DNA of 64,000 nt, taken from the NCBI RefSeq assembly GCF_015832195.1, contig NC_052019.1, positions 3,209,685-3,273,684 of the forward strand, given 5' to 3'. The notes below the pieces were generated by a model. It ran no database searches. It was not told the DNA's origin and saw only the letters and a program-made list of their open reading frames with translations. The position numbers and the translations under genes were made by a program. This document shows positions 47,712-58,690 of this stretch, piece after piece. Source of the DNA: Motacilla alba alba. Lineage: Eukaryota > Chordata > Aves > Passeriformes > Motacillidae. How positions within the stretch are numbered: position 1 is the stretch's first letter; every line of letters begins with the position of its first letter.

Positions 47712-47890
47712 TGTGGCATTCACATTCTCTGGAAAAATCCCTTTGCCCAGGATTTTTCTCCTGGGGAGCTGAGAAGCCTCAGAGAAAAGGAAAACAATTC
47801 TGATCTCATTTGCTTCTCCTCTGTTGTGCTCACATGTGGAATGTGTTTGGAGATTGTTCACCCACAGGTGATTGTTTCATTGCATTCTGC
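47712..47890 (+). mobile_element. Truncated LTR (420-bp family)
   Basis: It starts TGTGGCATTCACATTC and tracks the family through 'gcttctcctctgttgtgct' and 'attgtttcattg'. It stops at about 47890, where the sequence becomes unrelated. The last ~240 bp with the poly-A region are missing. It is closest to the 55710-56117 copy, since both continue 'tttcattg.attctgc'. The 105-residue frame here is element-derived. Confidence 0.85.
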
Positions 47891-50800
47891 CCAAAACCTG
47901 ATTTCAGCATGACTTAGGAGCCATCAGGCCAAAAATCACCTTTCCAAAGGATTCTACAAATATATAAGAAACTGGTTATTTCTGTCATTCCAGTCACCTC
48001 AGATGCCACAAACAACACAGGAAGTGACACATTTGTGTGTGAAACCTGCAGAGGAGCAGTGAAACAAAGCTGGGCTGCTGCTGCAAATATTTTCAGAGCA
48101 GTGAACTCATGATAAAGATTACACAGGTGGTGATTCCAACCATTGGGATTCATAGGTGCAGGCCAGAGAGGAAGGAAATGGAAGAAAATTTATCCTCCTG
48201 CTTGATCTCTGGTACAGGATTTCCCAGATAATTTCACCCATTGTTTCCCTGCCTGGCTTTAGGTTGAAATTTACCTTCCATAAAAGCATTCACTTTTCAT
48301 ATGAGGAATTCACCACTCATCTCAGTTGTCATCCTTAAAGCTTAATGTGCCATTTCTCATCTGCTTTTTGTATTTTCTTACCTTCAAAGTGGTCCAAAAT
48401 CACAGAAAACATGGTGGTATCCCAACGAGGTTGTGCTGATCTGCATGGGAGGGGGAATCTTACTGAAAATTATAAAGTGAAAATAAGATTTTGTACTTTA
48501 AAGAAGAATGAGAGCACAGCATAGAGCAGGGAGGTGTAACAGAGAGAAAGGACATGAGTTAAAAAAATCCTATTTCATAATCATTTAGTCCAATTTTTTT
48601 GGTTTTTTCTCTTCTGGATTCTTAAGACTTGGTTGCACTAAGGACATCTGCCCTTAAGGGAAATTACAGATGTAGGTTGGTTACAACACACATTGTAACT
48701 GAACAAGGCTGAAGTTCTTTAAATAAAGGGGTTTTTAATATATACATCATTAAAAGAAAACCTAAACCACTCACCTATATAAGAATTGAGGATGGAGCAC
48801 ACAGGATTCTAGATTTTGAAGTGGAAATGGTGGAATTAATGAAAAATGAGTCACACATAGAACAGGGGCAGCCCATTTCTGAAATAAATATTGTTTGACA
48901 TGAGCAAATGACCCAACAACTGGAACTGGACTAATGTTAAAATTAATTGGATAAGTCTCCCTGCAGAAAAATCTTAGATTCTTCAGATTCTGCTTGGATC
49001 TTAGTTGTATTTTCAGAAAACTGCATTATTCTTAAAGAATTTCTTGTTCTTATCAGGATGTGAGTCCTTGAAGATCCTTTTCAACCTTTAGGAAGCAGTG
49101 AGATTTTCAGCAAGCACACAAGCTCTGAGCTAGAAAATTTGCTATAATTTTTCTTTCCCTTCCCCATCCAGAATCTCATTTGATAAATAATCAGAAGTTT
49201 CTCAAGTTCTAAAGCGGAACATCAAACATTTCTGCAAGAGCTGGCAAAGCTGCTAAAGGTATGATAATTGTAATGAACAGCATCCCAGAACCACTGCCTG
49301 CTTTGACTCACATCCTGTTTCACTCATGCAAGGTATGAAGTTTATACAAAGGATTAATTGATGACAAACTTGCTCCTCCATGGATTACAAGTGAGAAAGT
49401 TGTAAAATTATCAACATCCAAACAGTGTTATCACATATTACAATTGATTTGCACAGCAGAGTGCAGGATTTCAAGTGTTCTTTCAAATTGCACCTGGATC
49501 AAACCAAATGTTAAGCAAAATGTGAAATTCTGACTGCTTCTGATGGAGAAAAATCTATGTTCTGTGGGAGTTTTTCTTTTCCATTTGAGATATTGGACTG
49601 GTATGGATCACTGGTGATCACTTGATTGTGGCATAGAAAGAGTTTTATTTACTGAAAAATCTCTGTAAATGAAAATATATGCTCCTGATATATATACACA
49701 TGACCCTAGAGCCATAAAGAGTGGCCCAGCTCTGGTTTATTCACCAATCTCTTATGAATTGAAGCCCAGAATAATCAAGGACTGAAATACAGGAAGAGGG
49801 AGTAAAATGTGGGATTCAGCTTCTGTACTACCTGGAAGGAGAATAACTACTTCCAGATATATAGCTATTCTATTTTCTTAGGCAATCTGTCACTGTGGGA
49901 CATCTGAGTGGCAGAGCGAAAAAGTTTCATCCTTGCTAACATTTTCAAGAAATTGCATGTATTTACACTGAATTTTAAATTGTGAGCAGATTAAACTGCC
50001 TAAAAAACAAGGTACTGTAATACTGGATTTAAAAAAAAATATCCCAAACAAACAAAACAAACTGAAGAAATTTTTACCTATAAGACACTGGTCAAACTAA
50101 ACTGATATTGCAATTCTTGCTCTGCAATTCTTGCTCTACTACTCTGCTTTGGCTATGCAGAACAGTGTTCAGCAATTCTTAGAGTGTCACTGAGATGGCC
50201 AAACTCCAAAGATCAATACTTGGCTGGTTGTTGAGACAGGCCAGTGATGTTACCTGCATTTGGTGAAGGACAGATCACCATCAAGTGAGAGTAAAATGTG
50301 GGGACAGACTGGGAAATCAACTTGTAAAGACCTTGGAATGAAATTCAGGTATCTTATGCTCACAAATATATGGGTTGGTGGACTAGAGGAAGCTTATTTT
50401 TTCCTTTGAAACAATGTAGGGATCTGCAAATATCCATGATATAGTAGTTGGGAACAAAAAAATGGGCAAAAAAGGTGAAGTTTCATGCTGAATACAGAAA
50501 GAGCATCAACAAGTTTGGCAAGACTCCTCAAACACTTTGGTGGTGGAGCTGGGATTGGTTTGGATGTCGCCGTCTTTCCCAGGTGTTATCATGGCAGCTA
50601 TGATAACTGATGCTGGTAAAAGAATCAAGCTGTCATTTTCAGAGAGGTTTGAAAGGAAACTGAGCTAAAACAAAAGGGATTTTCAACTTGGAAGGAGAAT
50701 TTTTTGTCCTTGTTAGAAATCCCAAGCAGTGCTATTCATGCAGGAACTGCCCTGATGTGCAGATTGGCTCTGTGGGATGTCCTGTTCAGTTTCCAGGGCC

Positions 50801-50959
50801 TTTCCACAGGTGACGGGAGAACACATCACTGTCTGGTTGGATGTTTGGGATCCACCTGGCAGCACAAATTATATGAAGCAATTAGTGTTAAAAATGGACT
50901 CAATCTTTCAAACAGTGAAGAGGAACAGCTTCTGCTTGTCAGACTTGTGATTTCTAGAT
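47891..50959. other. Unannotated sequence
   Basis: Nothing recognised over 3 kb. A small tandem pair 'gcaattcttgctct' occurs near 50110-50137. Confidence 0.4.
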
Positions 50960-51352
50960 TGATAAGATGGTTTGGGTGGGAAGGGACATCAAACAACATC
51001 TTGTTCCATCCCCTGCCTTGGGCAAGGACACCTTCCTCTATCCCAGGTTGCTCCAAGCCCTGTCCAGCCTGGTCTTGGACACTTCCAGGGATTGAGTGGC
51101 AGCCACAGCTTCTCTGGGCACCCTGTGCCAGGTCTCCCCACCCTCACAGGGAAGAATTTCTCCGCAATATCCCATCCAGCCCTGCCCTCTGGCATTGGGA
51201 AGCCCTTCCCTGTGTCCTGTTCCTCCATCCCTTGTCCCCAATCCCTCTCCAGCTCTCCTGGAGCCCCTTTAGGTGCTGGAGCTTTCCCTTCTCCAGGTGA
51301 GCACCCCTAGCTCTCCCAGCCTGGCTCCAAGCAGAGATGCTCCAGATCTCTC
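50960..51352 (-). mobile_element. CR1 LINE 3' fragment, ~390 bp
   Basis: Inverted CR1: 'agatggtttgggtgggaagg', 'ttgctccaagccctgtccag', 'acttccagggattgagtgg', 'ccaccctcacagggaagaat', then 'cttctccaggtgagcacccc'. Its order matches 52888-53035 and 58560-58668 where they overlap. A 198-residue + frame from 50704 runs through it and is not a gene. Confidence 0.92.
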
Positions 51353-52887
51353 CCTCAATCCTGGCTCCTGAGAAAACTTAAATCCAAGCCAGTTATTCAA
51401 TCTCTACCCCACCTGCAGCTATTTCTGAATTTTTTGGAAGAGTGTGTTTGTGTACCACATGTACCTATATGTACCTGTAGACACACAGGTAGATAAGTTT
51501 TGGCACATTAATTGTTCAGGTGAGTGTTTCAGGCCAGAGGTCACAATGTAATAAAAAGTCCAGGTTGTCCAGTTCTCAGAATATCACAGAATCATCCCAA
51601 TTTTTGAAAAGGCAGATGGCCAAAATAAAAGAGGTGATTACTCCTCATCCGTCTGGCTGGGGGTGACTACTTTTGATTGCAGCTGTATCCTAAAAAAAAG
51701 GAGTAAATTTTAAAAATTAGATTAGGATTAGAATGATTTGAATTAAAAAAGACTGCATTTACTCATTCTTTGGAGGAAAGAATGAGTTTGCCTTGAGATG
51801 CAGCACTTTTGTATCTGTGAGCATTTTAGTCATAGATCCATTGGATTTTGCGTCACACTGGGAGAAAAACTGCAAAACAATTCTCTGGATGCTCTGAATT
51901 TCTGTGAGCAAATAATTGATTTGCAGAGGGGTTTGATGCGCTGGTTATCCTCAAGGAGACATGTAAAGGACTCTGGTCCTGGCCTTTCAAGCTGTGATTG
52001 GTACAAGTCTAAATATTTCTGTGATTTCTGGACAAGGCTTGTGGTGCAATGAGTTCCTGGCTTCTTAGAATAACACAAAAAAAACCCTGATAAAATAAGG
52101 CTTTTATTTCTCAGTTTTAGCTAAAGGAACTTCAATTGCTTGCACAGTATTAAACAACAAAAAAAAAAAAAAAGCAAGACATTCCTCCTAGTTTCACAGA
52201 ATTTGTGCCTGTAGGATGCAAATTAGAAGTGTGACCACTTAAAAATATCCTGGAAATATTACTTGGATGGCTTTTCTCAGTATCAGTGACATGTTTGCTG
52301 TGTGCTTTAAGCTACTTATAAACTGCAGTGACCCGTTTCCTCTGACAAGTTTGTAATAATGTTCGTGAGTTACAAAAAAAATGAGCATGGAAAATAGAGA
52401 TATTCATGGAATTCAGAGCCAGAAGAAATTTTCCTTACGCTCTTGTTCTTAATCAAGTAAGATTCCTTCTGCCCAGGAAAGAATGAAAAGTCATTACTAT
52501 TATCAAAGTCCAGCTTTTGAAAGGTCAGAATGTTAAAAACAGTGTCAGCATAAGAAGTCATCTAACAGAGAACAGCAAGGAAAAAAATTCAAGACATGAA
52601 GTATCTTGAAGGGGGCTTTAAGGATAACATTGAAAAGAAATCTATTTCTTAAATTTGGTCAAATATCCTCGGTTATGTTTGTGAAAATTAAAATCCCTCC
52701 TCTAGCAAATTCATGGAAGAAAATTGTTGGGTAGGACATGCCTCAAGCTGTCAGAGGGAGAGGAGGGGGCACCTCAGACAGCTTCACAGCTGGCTGGATT
52801 CCTCAATGGTTGGGCACCTACAGGGTCTAGAGCTGCAAAAAGAACAAGGAAGGGTAAGGAAATCATTCAGTCCTGATGAAAAATGGG
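51353..52887. other. Unannotated sequence
   Basis: An A-run lies at about 52157-52173. The words 'atatcacagaatcat' near 51583 may be a remnant of a CR1 tail. Confidence 0.4.
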
Positions 52888-53035
52888 ATCATGGAATGGT
52901 TTGGGTTGGGAGGAACCTTAAAAACCATTCAGTTTCTACCCCCTGCCATGGGCAGGGACACCTTCCACTATCCCAGGTTGGGTCCCAAGCCCCATACAAC
53001 CTGGCCTTGGACACTTTCAGGGGTCCAGGGGTGTC
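52888..53035 (-). mobile_element. CR1 LINE 3' terminus
   Basis: It starts with the inverted tail 'atcatggaatggtttgggtt', followed by 'taccccctgccatgggcagg', 'acaccttccactatcccagg' and 'cttggacactttcagggg'. About 150 bp remain. Confidence 0.9.
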
Positions 53036-53344
53036 AACCTGTAAATCATCTTGTTTCAAATAATAAAAAAACCTTGGGCTTACAAAAGTGCAAGTGAAAT
53101 TACTACAGTTAACATTACATTTCCAGAGAGAGTTATGACACCTGGAGTTTCACTCATGTTCTACAAAGAAACACTAAACTGAGTCCTTCTGCCCTCCTAC
53201 TCCTGCTCTCAGCAGCCACAGACAGAAAAGCAGATACTCCTGAATGTTCCAGAATTGTGAATTTTTGAAAAATGGCAGGAGAAAGACAGGAAAAGGTTCT
53301 TTGTACTTATCCATTTTCTAGAACAATTTTAATAGAATAGTGTC

Positions 53345-53520
53345 CCCTGAGACTTTCTCCAAGGTAAACAACGCCAGCTTCTCTTCATAGGACTTTTGTT
53401 CCAGACCCATCTCTGGCCATGCTCCAGCCCCTCAATGTCTTTCTTCAAGTGATGGGCCCAGAAATGGACAGAGGACTCAAAGTGCCTGCACACAGTACTC
53501 AAGGTGGTTTTCAAACACTT
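53345..53520 (-). mobile_element. CR1 LINE internal fragment
   Basis: Inverted CR1 words: 'gccagcttctcttcatagg', 'ttgttccagacccatctctg', 'catgctccagcccctcaatg', 'tctttcttcaagtgatggg', 'acagtactcaaggtgg'. It is the part of CR1 next further from the tail than 52888-53035, 0.3 kb away in the same orientation. Both may be pieces of one insertion split by intervening sequence. Confidence 0.8.
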
Positions 53521-54459
53521 GTTAATGCTCTTTTCAAAACAAGAAAACAGATTTAGCTGAATCCATCTAAATATTTTATTGGTAGAAGGGAGAAAAATAA
53601 CTTTCATATCCTGCAATTTTAGTAGGATGGAGGAACTCCTAGGATCCAAAAGCCCAGGTTTTAACTCATTTTCATTCCCCAGCTCTTTGATGTGCAACCA
53701 GAGAATGCTGTTAATTAAAGCAGGTCCCCAAAGGCAAAAATTGTTGTTGTGTTAAAAGCGAGAGAGAGAAAAAAGCAACCTGCATCATTTCACATTGCAA
53801 GGGACCAAAGCAACACGGTTAAAAATTCATTTCCACAGAGTGCTCTGAAACCTGATCACTTGTCCCCAGAAAACACAACCCCTGGGCCAAATATTCAGGT
53901 GGTGTTGATCAGTGTGGCTCACACAGGCAGGGAGGAGGCTGTGATTCATGCGAACACTTTGTGCAACTTCTGACCATGACTTGGTGCTGTGGAAAACCAC
54001 CACACCAGAGCAGGGATCATCAGACAGCCCAGACACAGCCCCAGCAACTTGTTTTTCATTCTTGTTGACCAAATTTGTTTCTGATTGACTTAATGTGTAT
54101 TTTCTACTTTCATTCCAAAGCTGCCTGAGCTGTTGTTTTATAACAGCTTCATGCTACAGCACATGTGGTTTTCTCCTATTCTTACCCCTAGTGCTGTATG
54201 TAGTGCATCCCTTTCAGCCCCCCAAGTCCCCTCAGCTTTTCCATCATCCCTCAGCTCTCCTGGTCCCTTCAGCCCCAGTGCGGTGGCAGGTCCCATCACT
54301 CCTGGGACATTGATGTGGATGAGCCTGGAGGTGACACCAGCTGAGCAGAAAGGACCCTGTCACTGTTCAAACACAGCTCAGCAATGACATCTCTCTCTAT
54401 TGACAAGCTTTAGGCCCCAAGCGAAAATATAACCCCACATGAGCCTCAGCCCTTCCCAG
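53521..54459. other. Unannotated sequence, may hold 3' remains of the pseudogene
   Basis: Nothing clear. On the minus strand around 54290-54400 a frame with 'SWCHLQ' could be a decayed downstream part of the ITPRIPL1-like gene, but this is weak. Confidence 0.35.
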
Positions 54460-55547
54460 TCTTAACTCTCCCCCAGGTAAACCAGCACCCTGGGAAAGCT
54501 GGCTGCCTCCAACCCTAGGATCAGGCTGCCTGTGCTGCCTTCCTGCACTGCCAAAACCATCTCAGAGCAGCTCTGCTCCTCAGAGGGGCTGCCAAAACCA
54601 TCTCAGAGCAGCTCTGCTCCTCAGAGGGGCTGCCAAAACCATCTCAGAGCAGCTCTGCTCCTCAGAGGGGCTGCTCTCCAGGAATTTGCAGGAGCAGGGC
54701 AGCAGCATCAGACACCACTGATGCAAACACAGCCAGGCTGAACACAGCCAGTTTTGCACCCAGCTGGAGATTTGCTCCAGGTCAAAGTAGGAGCCTCTGC
54801 TAGGGTTTCTAGGAGCAATGAGCTCTGCTCCTGAGGCAGCTCATTGGCCCAGTAGTGGAGAAAACCCAAGGAAAAACTCATCCCATCAGATGCTCCATGG
54901 AGCACTCCAGCACCACATGGATATCAGAGCCCCTCTCTGGGTGCTGCCCCACAGTGTCCTGCTCCAGGATGGAGGAGTGACCAGGGGGTGGCTGCAGGAA
55001 CACGAGCAGCTGGTAGAAGATTCAATTCTTGAGGACCCTCCAGGATTCATGGGTGCCATTCATCCCAGTGTGTGGAGAAAGCTTTGGCATGAGAGTGCTC
55101 TGAACAGTCTTGGTTGATCAAGAAGTCACCCAGCAGCTGCTTCAGATTCCTGCCCAGGTCAGGCAGTTCCTGCACTGGAAATAGGGTGGGCCAAGCCAAA
55201 GGCCTGGCAGCATTTTGTGCTCCATTCAGGTCTTCATCATCCTCCTCATCCTCTTTGCTGCTGCAGTGGTCCTGCTCAAGGCAGCTGCTGGAGCTGAGCT
55301 GCTTTTGCATGCAAAATTCAAGGAGCCACAGCAGCCCAAAAGAACCAGTAAAACACAGAGTGGAGGAAAGCTTTTTCCAGGGCCCTCTACTCAACCTCCT
55401 GCCACAGCCACAATACCTCCTGCTGAAGAAGCTCCTCACGCTGCTGCATCTGCTGGACCATGGCCATATCAGCCTGGAGATCTTGTGTCTGCCCAGGCAG
55501 CATGGCCAGCACAGCCAGGAGAAGGATGATTGTCACAGCCGTGGCCT
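54460..55547 (-). pseudogene. ITPRIPL1-like pseudogene (Mab-21-type family), frameshifted
   Basis: Homology to inositol-1,4,5-trisphosphate receptor-interacting protein-like 1 runs in order on the minus strand but changes frame several times. A hydrophobic N-terminal segment (TIILLLAVLAMLP) and a Gln/Glu-rich stretch (MVQQMQQREELLQQEV) end at a TAG near 55387. A second hydrophobic segment and an acidic Ser/Glu/Asp tract (SSKEDEEDDED) lie in another frame at about 55240-55400. Next come FYQLLVFLQPPPGHS, then SDIHVVLECSMEHLMG with a TGA at 54878-54880. Then, shifted, LGFLHYWANELPQEQSS, and shifted again, GSYFDLEQISSWVQNWLCSAW. After a 41-bp triplication, EMVLAVQEG follows. Family proteins are ~550 residues; roughly the first 60% is recognisable. 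A pyrimidine stretch ending in AG just before 55545 looks like a splice acceptor, so a genomic duplicate is as likely as a retrocopy. ITPRIPL1 is a single-pass membrane protein; this copy cannot make it. Confidence 0.82.
54549..54671. repeat. 41-bp tandem triplication inside the pseudogene
   Basis: Three identical 41-bp units start at 54549, 54590 and 54631, each beginning TGCCAAAACCATCTCAGAG. Since 41 is not a multiple of three, each extra copy shifts the frame. The unit covers the pseudogene region that reads SCSEMVLA, so the expansion happened within old coding sequence. Lack of differences between units suggests it is recent. Confidence 0.97.
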
Positions 55548-55709
55548 GGAGGAGGTGGGAGAAAGGTTTATCCAACAGAAATAATGGGCTTGAAGGGACC
55601 ACAGACCCTGGCTGGAGACAGCACAGGTGCCATCCTGCCCAGGCCACCCTGATGGCCATCCCCAGCTGGGCTGTGCCCCATGAAAGGGCAACAGACACCA
55701 AAGCAGAGT
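55548..55709 (-). other. 5' flank of the pseudogene, possible old intron end
   Basis: On the minus strand it runs into 'cccacctcctccag' directly before the first recognisable codons. A frame stays open across it (120 residues to 55749) but carries no family similarity. It is separated from further upstream sequence by the LTR insertion. Confidence 0.4.
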
Positions 55710-56117
55710 TATCCCTCGTGGCAGGGAGAAATGATGCATCTGACTCCATGTTCTCAGAAGGCTAATTTATTATTTTATGATACTATATTATATTAAAGAA
55801 TACCAAACTAAACTATACTAAAGAATACAGAAAGGATACTTACAGAAGGCTAAAAAGATAATAATGAAAACTCGTGACTCTTTCCAGAGTCCTGACACAG
55901 CTTGGCCCTGATTGGCCAAAGAGTGAAAACAACTCCCAGCAGAATTCAATGAAACAATCACCTGTGGGTAAACAATCTCCAAACACATTCCACACGTGAG
56001 CACAACAGAGGAGAAGCAAATGAGATCAGAATTGTTTTCCTTTTCTCTGAGGCTTCTCAGCTTACCAGGAGAAAAATCCTGGGCGAAGGGATTTTTCCAG
56101 AGAATGTGAATACGACA
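55710..56117 (-). mobile_element. Solo LTR (420-bp family), perfect 6-bp target duplication
   Basis: The minus strand starts TGTCGTATTCACATTC at 56117 and ends GAGGGATA at 55710. The flanks are cagagt at 55704-55709 and cagagt at 56118-56123. The reverse AATAAA lies at 55766-55771. It is 408 bp, slightly shorter than the + copies because its 3' end differs (GGGATA instead of ...CAACA). It inserted upstream of, and in the same orientation as, the ITPRIPL1-like pseudogene. The 185-residue minus frame at 55818-56375 runs through it and is not a gene. Confidence 0.92.
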
Positions 56118-58559
56118 CAGAGTTTCCCAAAGCCCTATCCCTGCCATGCTGGAACATTCCATGGAGCCAGGGTCACCTGCCACCACTGGGAGCCCCAAGG
56201 ACAGGATCATGCCCTGCCCTGAGGGACACAGTTCTTGCCCTGGGTTAGAAACATCCCCAGGCATTTGCCCTGTGCCCCAGCCAGCCCAGCCTTGCTGAAA
56301 ATATCTAACAACATCCAATGGCTGTCTAAAATAAGAACTGTAACCAGTTTGGGCTGAAGTTTCCCATCCTGGCATTTTCCAGCAGCTTCTTTCTATTCTA
56401 TTTAACTTTCTTAAAGGTGGAAAAATTATAAGATGAGGAGGGCACAGTTAGTTCTTTTTTCTCCTTGATTTTCTCTGACGTGCTTTATGTGCTTCAGGAA
56501 ATGCCAATTAAAGAAATTATGTTCTGTTTGCCTTGCCTGAAACAGTATTTTTAAAGAAAAATCAGAACCAAATAAATCCACATTTACTTAATTGTTACTC
56601 AGCTCATCCTTTGACGCAAAGACTCAAAATCTATCAGACTCTCTTCTTTTTTATTTTCCTGCAATGCACATTATTACAAACATCTGAAAAGCCTTTGTCT
56701 GTTCAACAAAGAGTTATTGAATCGTGGAATGAAGCTCAGAGCCTGCACTGAACATCCTGTACCTCTTTTTTAAAGATAGTTTTTCTACATGTACAGCACA
56801 CTCCTACCAGATCTCTTCTGGTGTTACAAGGATGAGAAGGATTTTTCTCTCACAGCTGGATTTCAGGCAGTAAAAGCACTAATAGCTTCAAGGAAAAGGT
56901 ATTGAATTTGAGATTCCATAGTTAATTCAGTAATATTGTTGTACCTTGGGCCTGAAAGAAGACTTGCACAGCATATTTAGATGGGCCCCCTGGAAATTAA
57001 AATTTAATTTTACAAAAAGTCCTTCTCATTTTTATCTAGTGGATGTGTTTGGGGCTTATTTTGCAGGAAGGTAGACAGGATTAGAGGGTAGAAGGTAGCA
57101 TACTGTGGACTAGAAGGAAAATAAATAAATGCCCAAACATTTCAGTGTTCCCCAGTGCCTCTTCTAGGAGGAAGGAGCTAATGCTTACATGCTTTAAACT
57201 TGCAAGTTTTTAGCTTAATTTTAGTTACTTTTTTCCACTGCATGTGGGAACTTGCAGAAATTGATGCTTTTAAAAGTACAAATCCAAACCTTTAGTTTTG
57301 CAAAGCTGTGCATGAATCAGCTCCTTCTGCCAGTCTGTCCTTCCCAAACTGTGGAATAATAATCCCTTACCAGGAAATCTCCTTTCTCCTTTTCAGGAGG
57401 CCACACTATGACTGCTTGTTCTTTCCCATCCTAGATGTTATTTGATTTTAAATCAAATGTTTCATGGGAATGCTCTCTTTGCTAGGAATGTTGAGATACA
57501 CCCCAGTGGATATCAAAGTAGGTTTCAACTCCCCGGCCTCGAGGAGCAAGAGCATAATTTGTTTTGTTCAAATAACATTTAGATATTTATATCTACTTTC
57601 TCCTACTCTTTTCTGGATGATTTTTTTTTTAATATGAAAGTTGCCACAGAGGGGAAAAGTTTTCCCCTCTGTTGACGTGAGTGCTGCACCACTTCTGATG
57701 CTTGAATAAAAACTGGGGGTGAACGTTTCAAAAGGCAAAAGAATTATGAATATTTTATACCAGACCCTAAAATATAAGTCAGCTTTACTTCCTGAGGAAT
57801 TAGTCATGTTTCAGGCAAAAAAACTCTTCCTCTGGTAGATTAGTTTTATTTTTTATTTGTATTTTACACTTTTGTTTGGTTTGAGTACACTGGCACCCAA
57901 GCCAGGTTATCTTTGATGTTTTAGCCACCCTATTAACATGCTTTCCAATCAGCCAATATAGCTGAAAAAGGCAATATGCCTGCCATTAATCCTTTCCTGC
58001 TTTTTTAAAGCCAAACAAACAAATCCTGAATAATAATGTGGGATTTTCCGGTTTGGCTACAATCAGTTTCTTGCCATTCTCCTCTTTAAAAAAAATTTCC
58101 ATCTGACATGCCAGCAGTGCTGTCTTGTTTTTGTTCTCATATATAATTAGAATGTCAGGAAAAATAAAAGCTTGCATCAGTTTAGTGCTGAGACCACGGC
58201 TTTTTCTTCTGGAGGAGCAGAACATCAAGTCCTCATTAGGATTAGAATCATTAGTGCATAAATACTTACTTGAAAATCCTTAATGTAAAGTGTTCTTTTA
58301 ATGCTGCGGAAGTGTTTCCTTAATCAGGGCACTTTCACTTTTAAGTTCAAGGGTTTAATGACAGTTTTAGCCAGTAAATGTGGAAAAATTACCCAGCACA
58401 TGAAACTGTGCTAAGGGAACGTTATGGATTGGGTAAATATGATTAATAGGACCTGGGCTTCACCCCATAAGTTCAAAGGAGTGAATGTATTAAAAAAAAC
58501 CCAAAACATATTTTAATTTTAAAGGTATGTTTGTGAGGGAGGAAAAAAGTTGAATATTA
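56118..58559. other. Unannotated sequence
   Basis: The first ~250 bp (to about 56370) are GC-richer and may be more of the pseudogene's upstream region. The rest is AT-rich with nothing recognised. Confidence 0.4.
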
Positions 58560-58668
58560 TTGAACACTTCCAGGGATCCAGGGGCAGGCACAGCTTCTCT
58601 GGGCAGCCTGTGCCAGGGTCTCACCACCCTCACAGGGAAGAATTTTATCACAGATATCTTACTTGCAT
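58560..58668 (-). mobile_element. CR1 LINE internal fragment with adjacent T-run
   Basis: Inverted CR1 words 'gaacacttccagggatccag', 'cacagcttctctgggcagcc' and 'accctcacagggaagaattt', with neither the tail nor the upstream part. A T-run of about 17 follows at 58674-58690. Confidence 0.85.
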
Positions 58669-58690
58669 TTTACTTTTTTTTTTTTTTTTG

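Noticed and set aside
50704..51300. 198-residue plus-strand frame, the longest in the window
   Set aside because: More than half of it is antisense CR1 sequence (50960-51352); the rest shows no similarity to a known protein.
55114..55584. 156-residue plus-strand frame over the pseudogene
   Set aside because: It is antisense to the ITPRIPL1-like homology, which is clearly on the minus strand.
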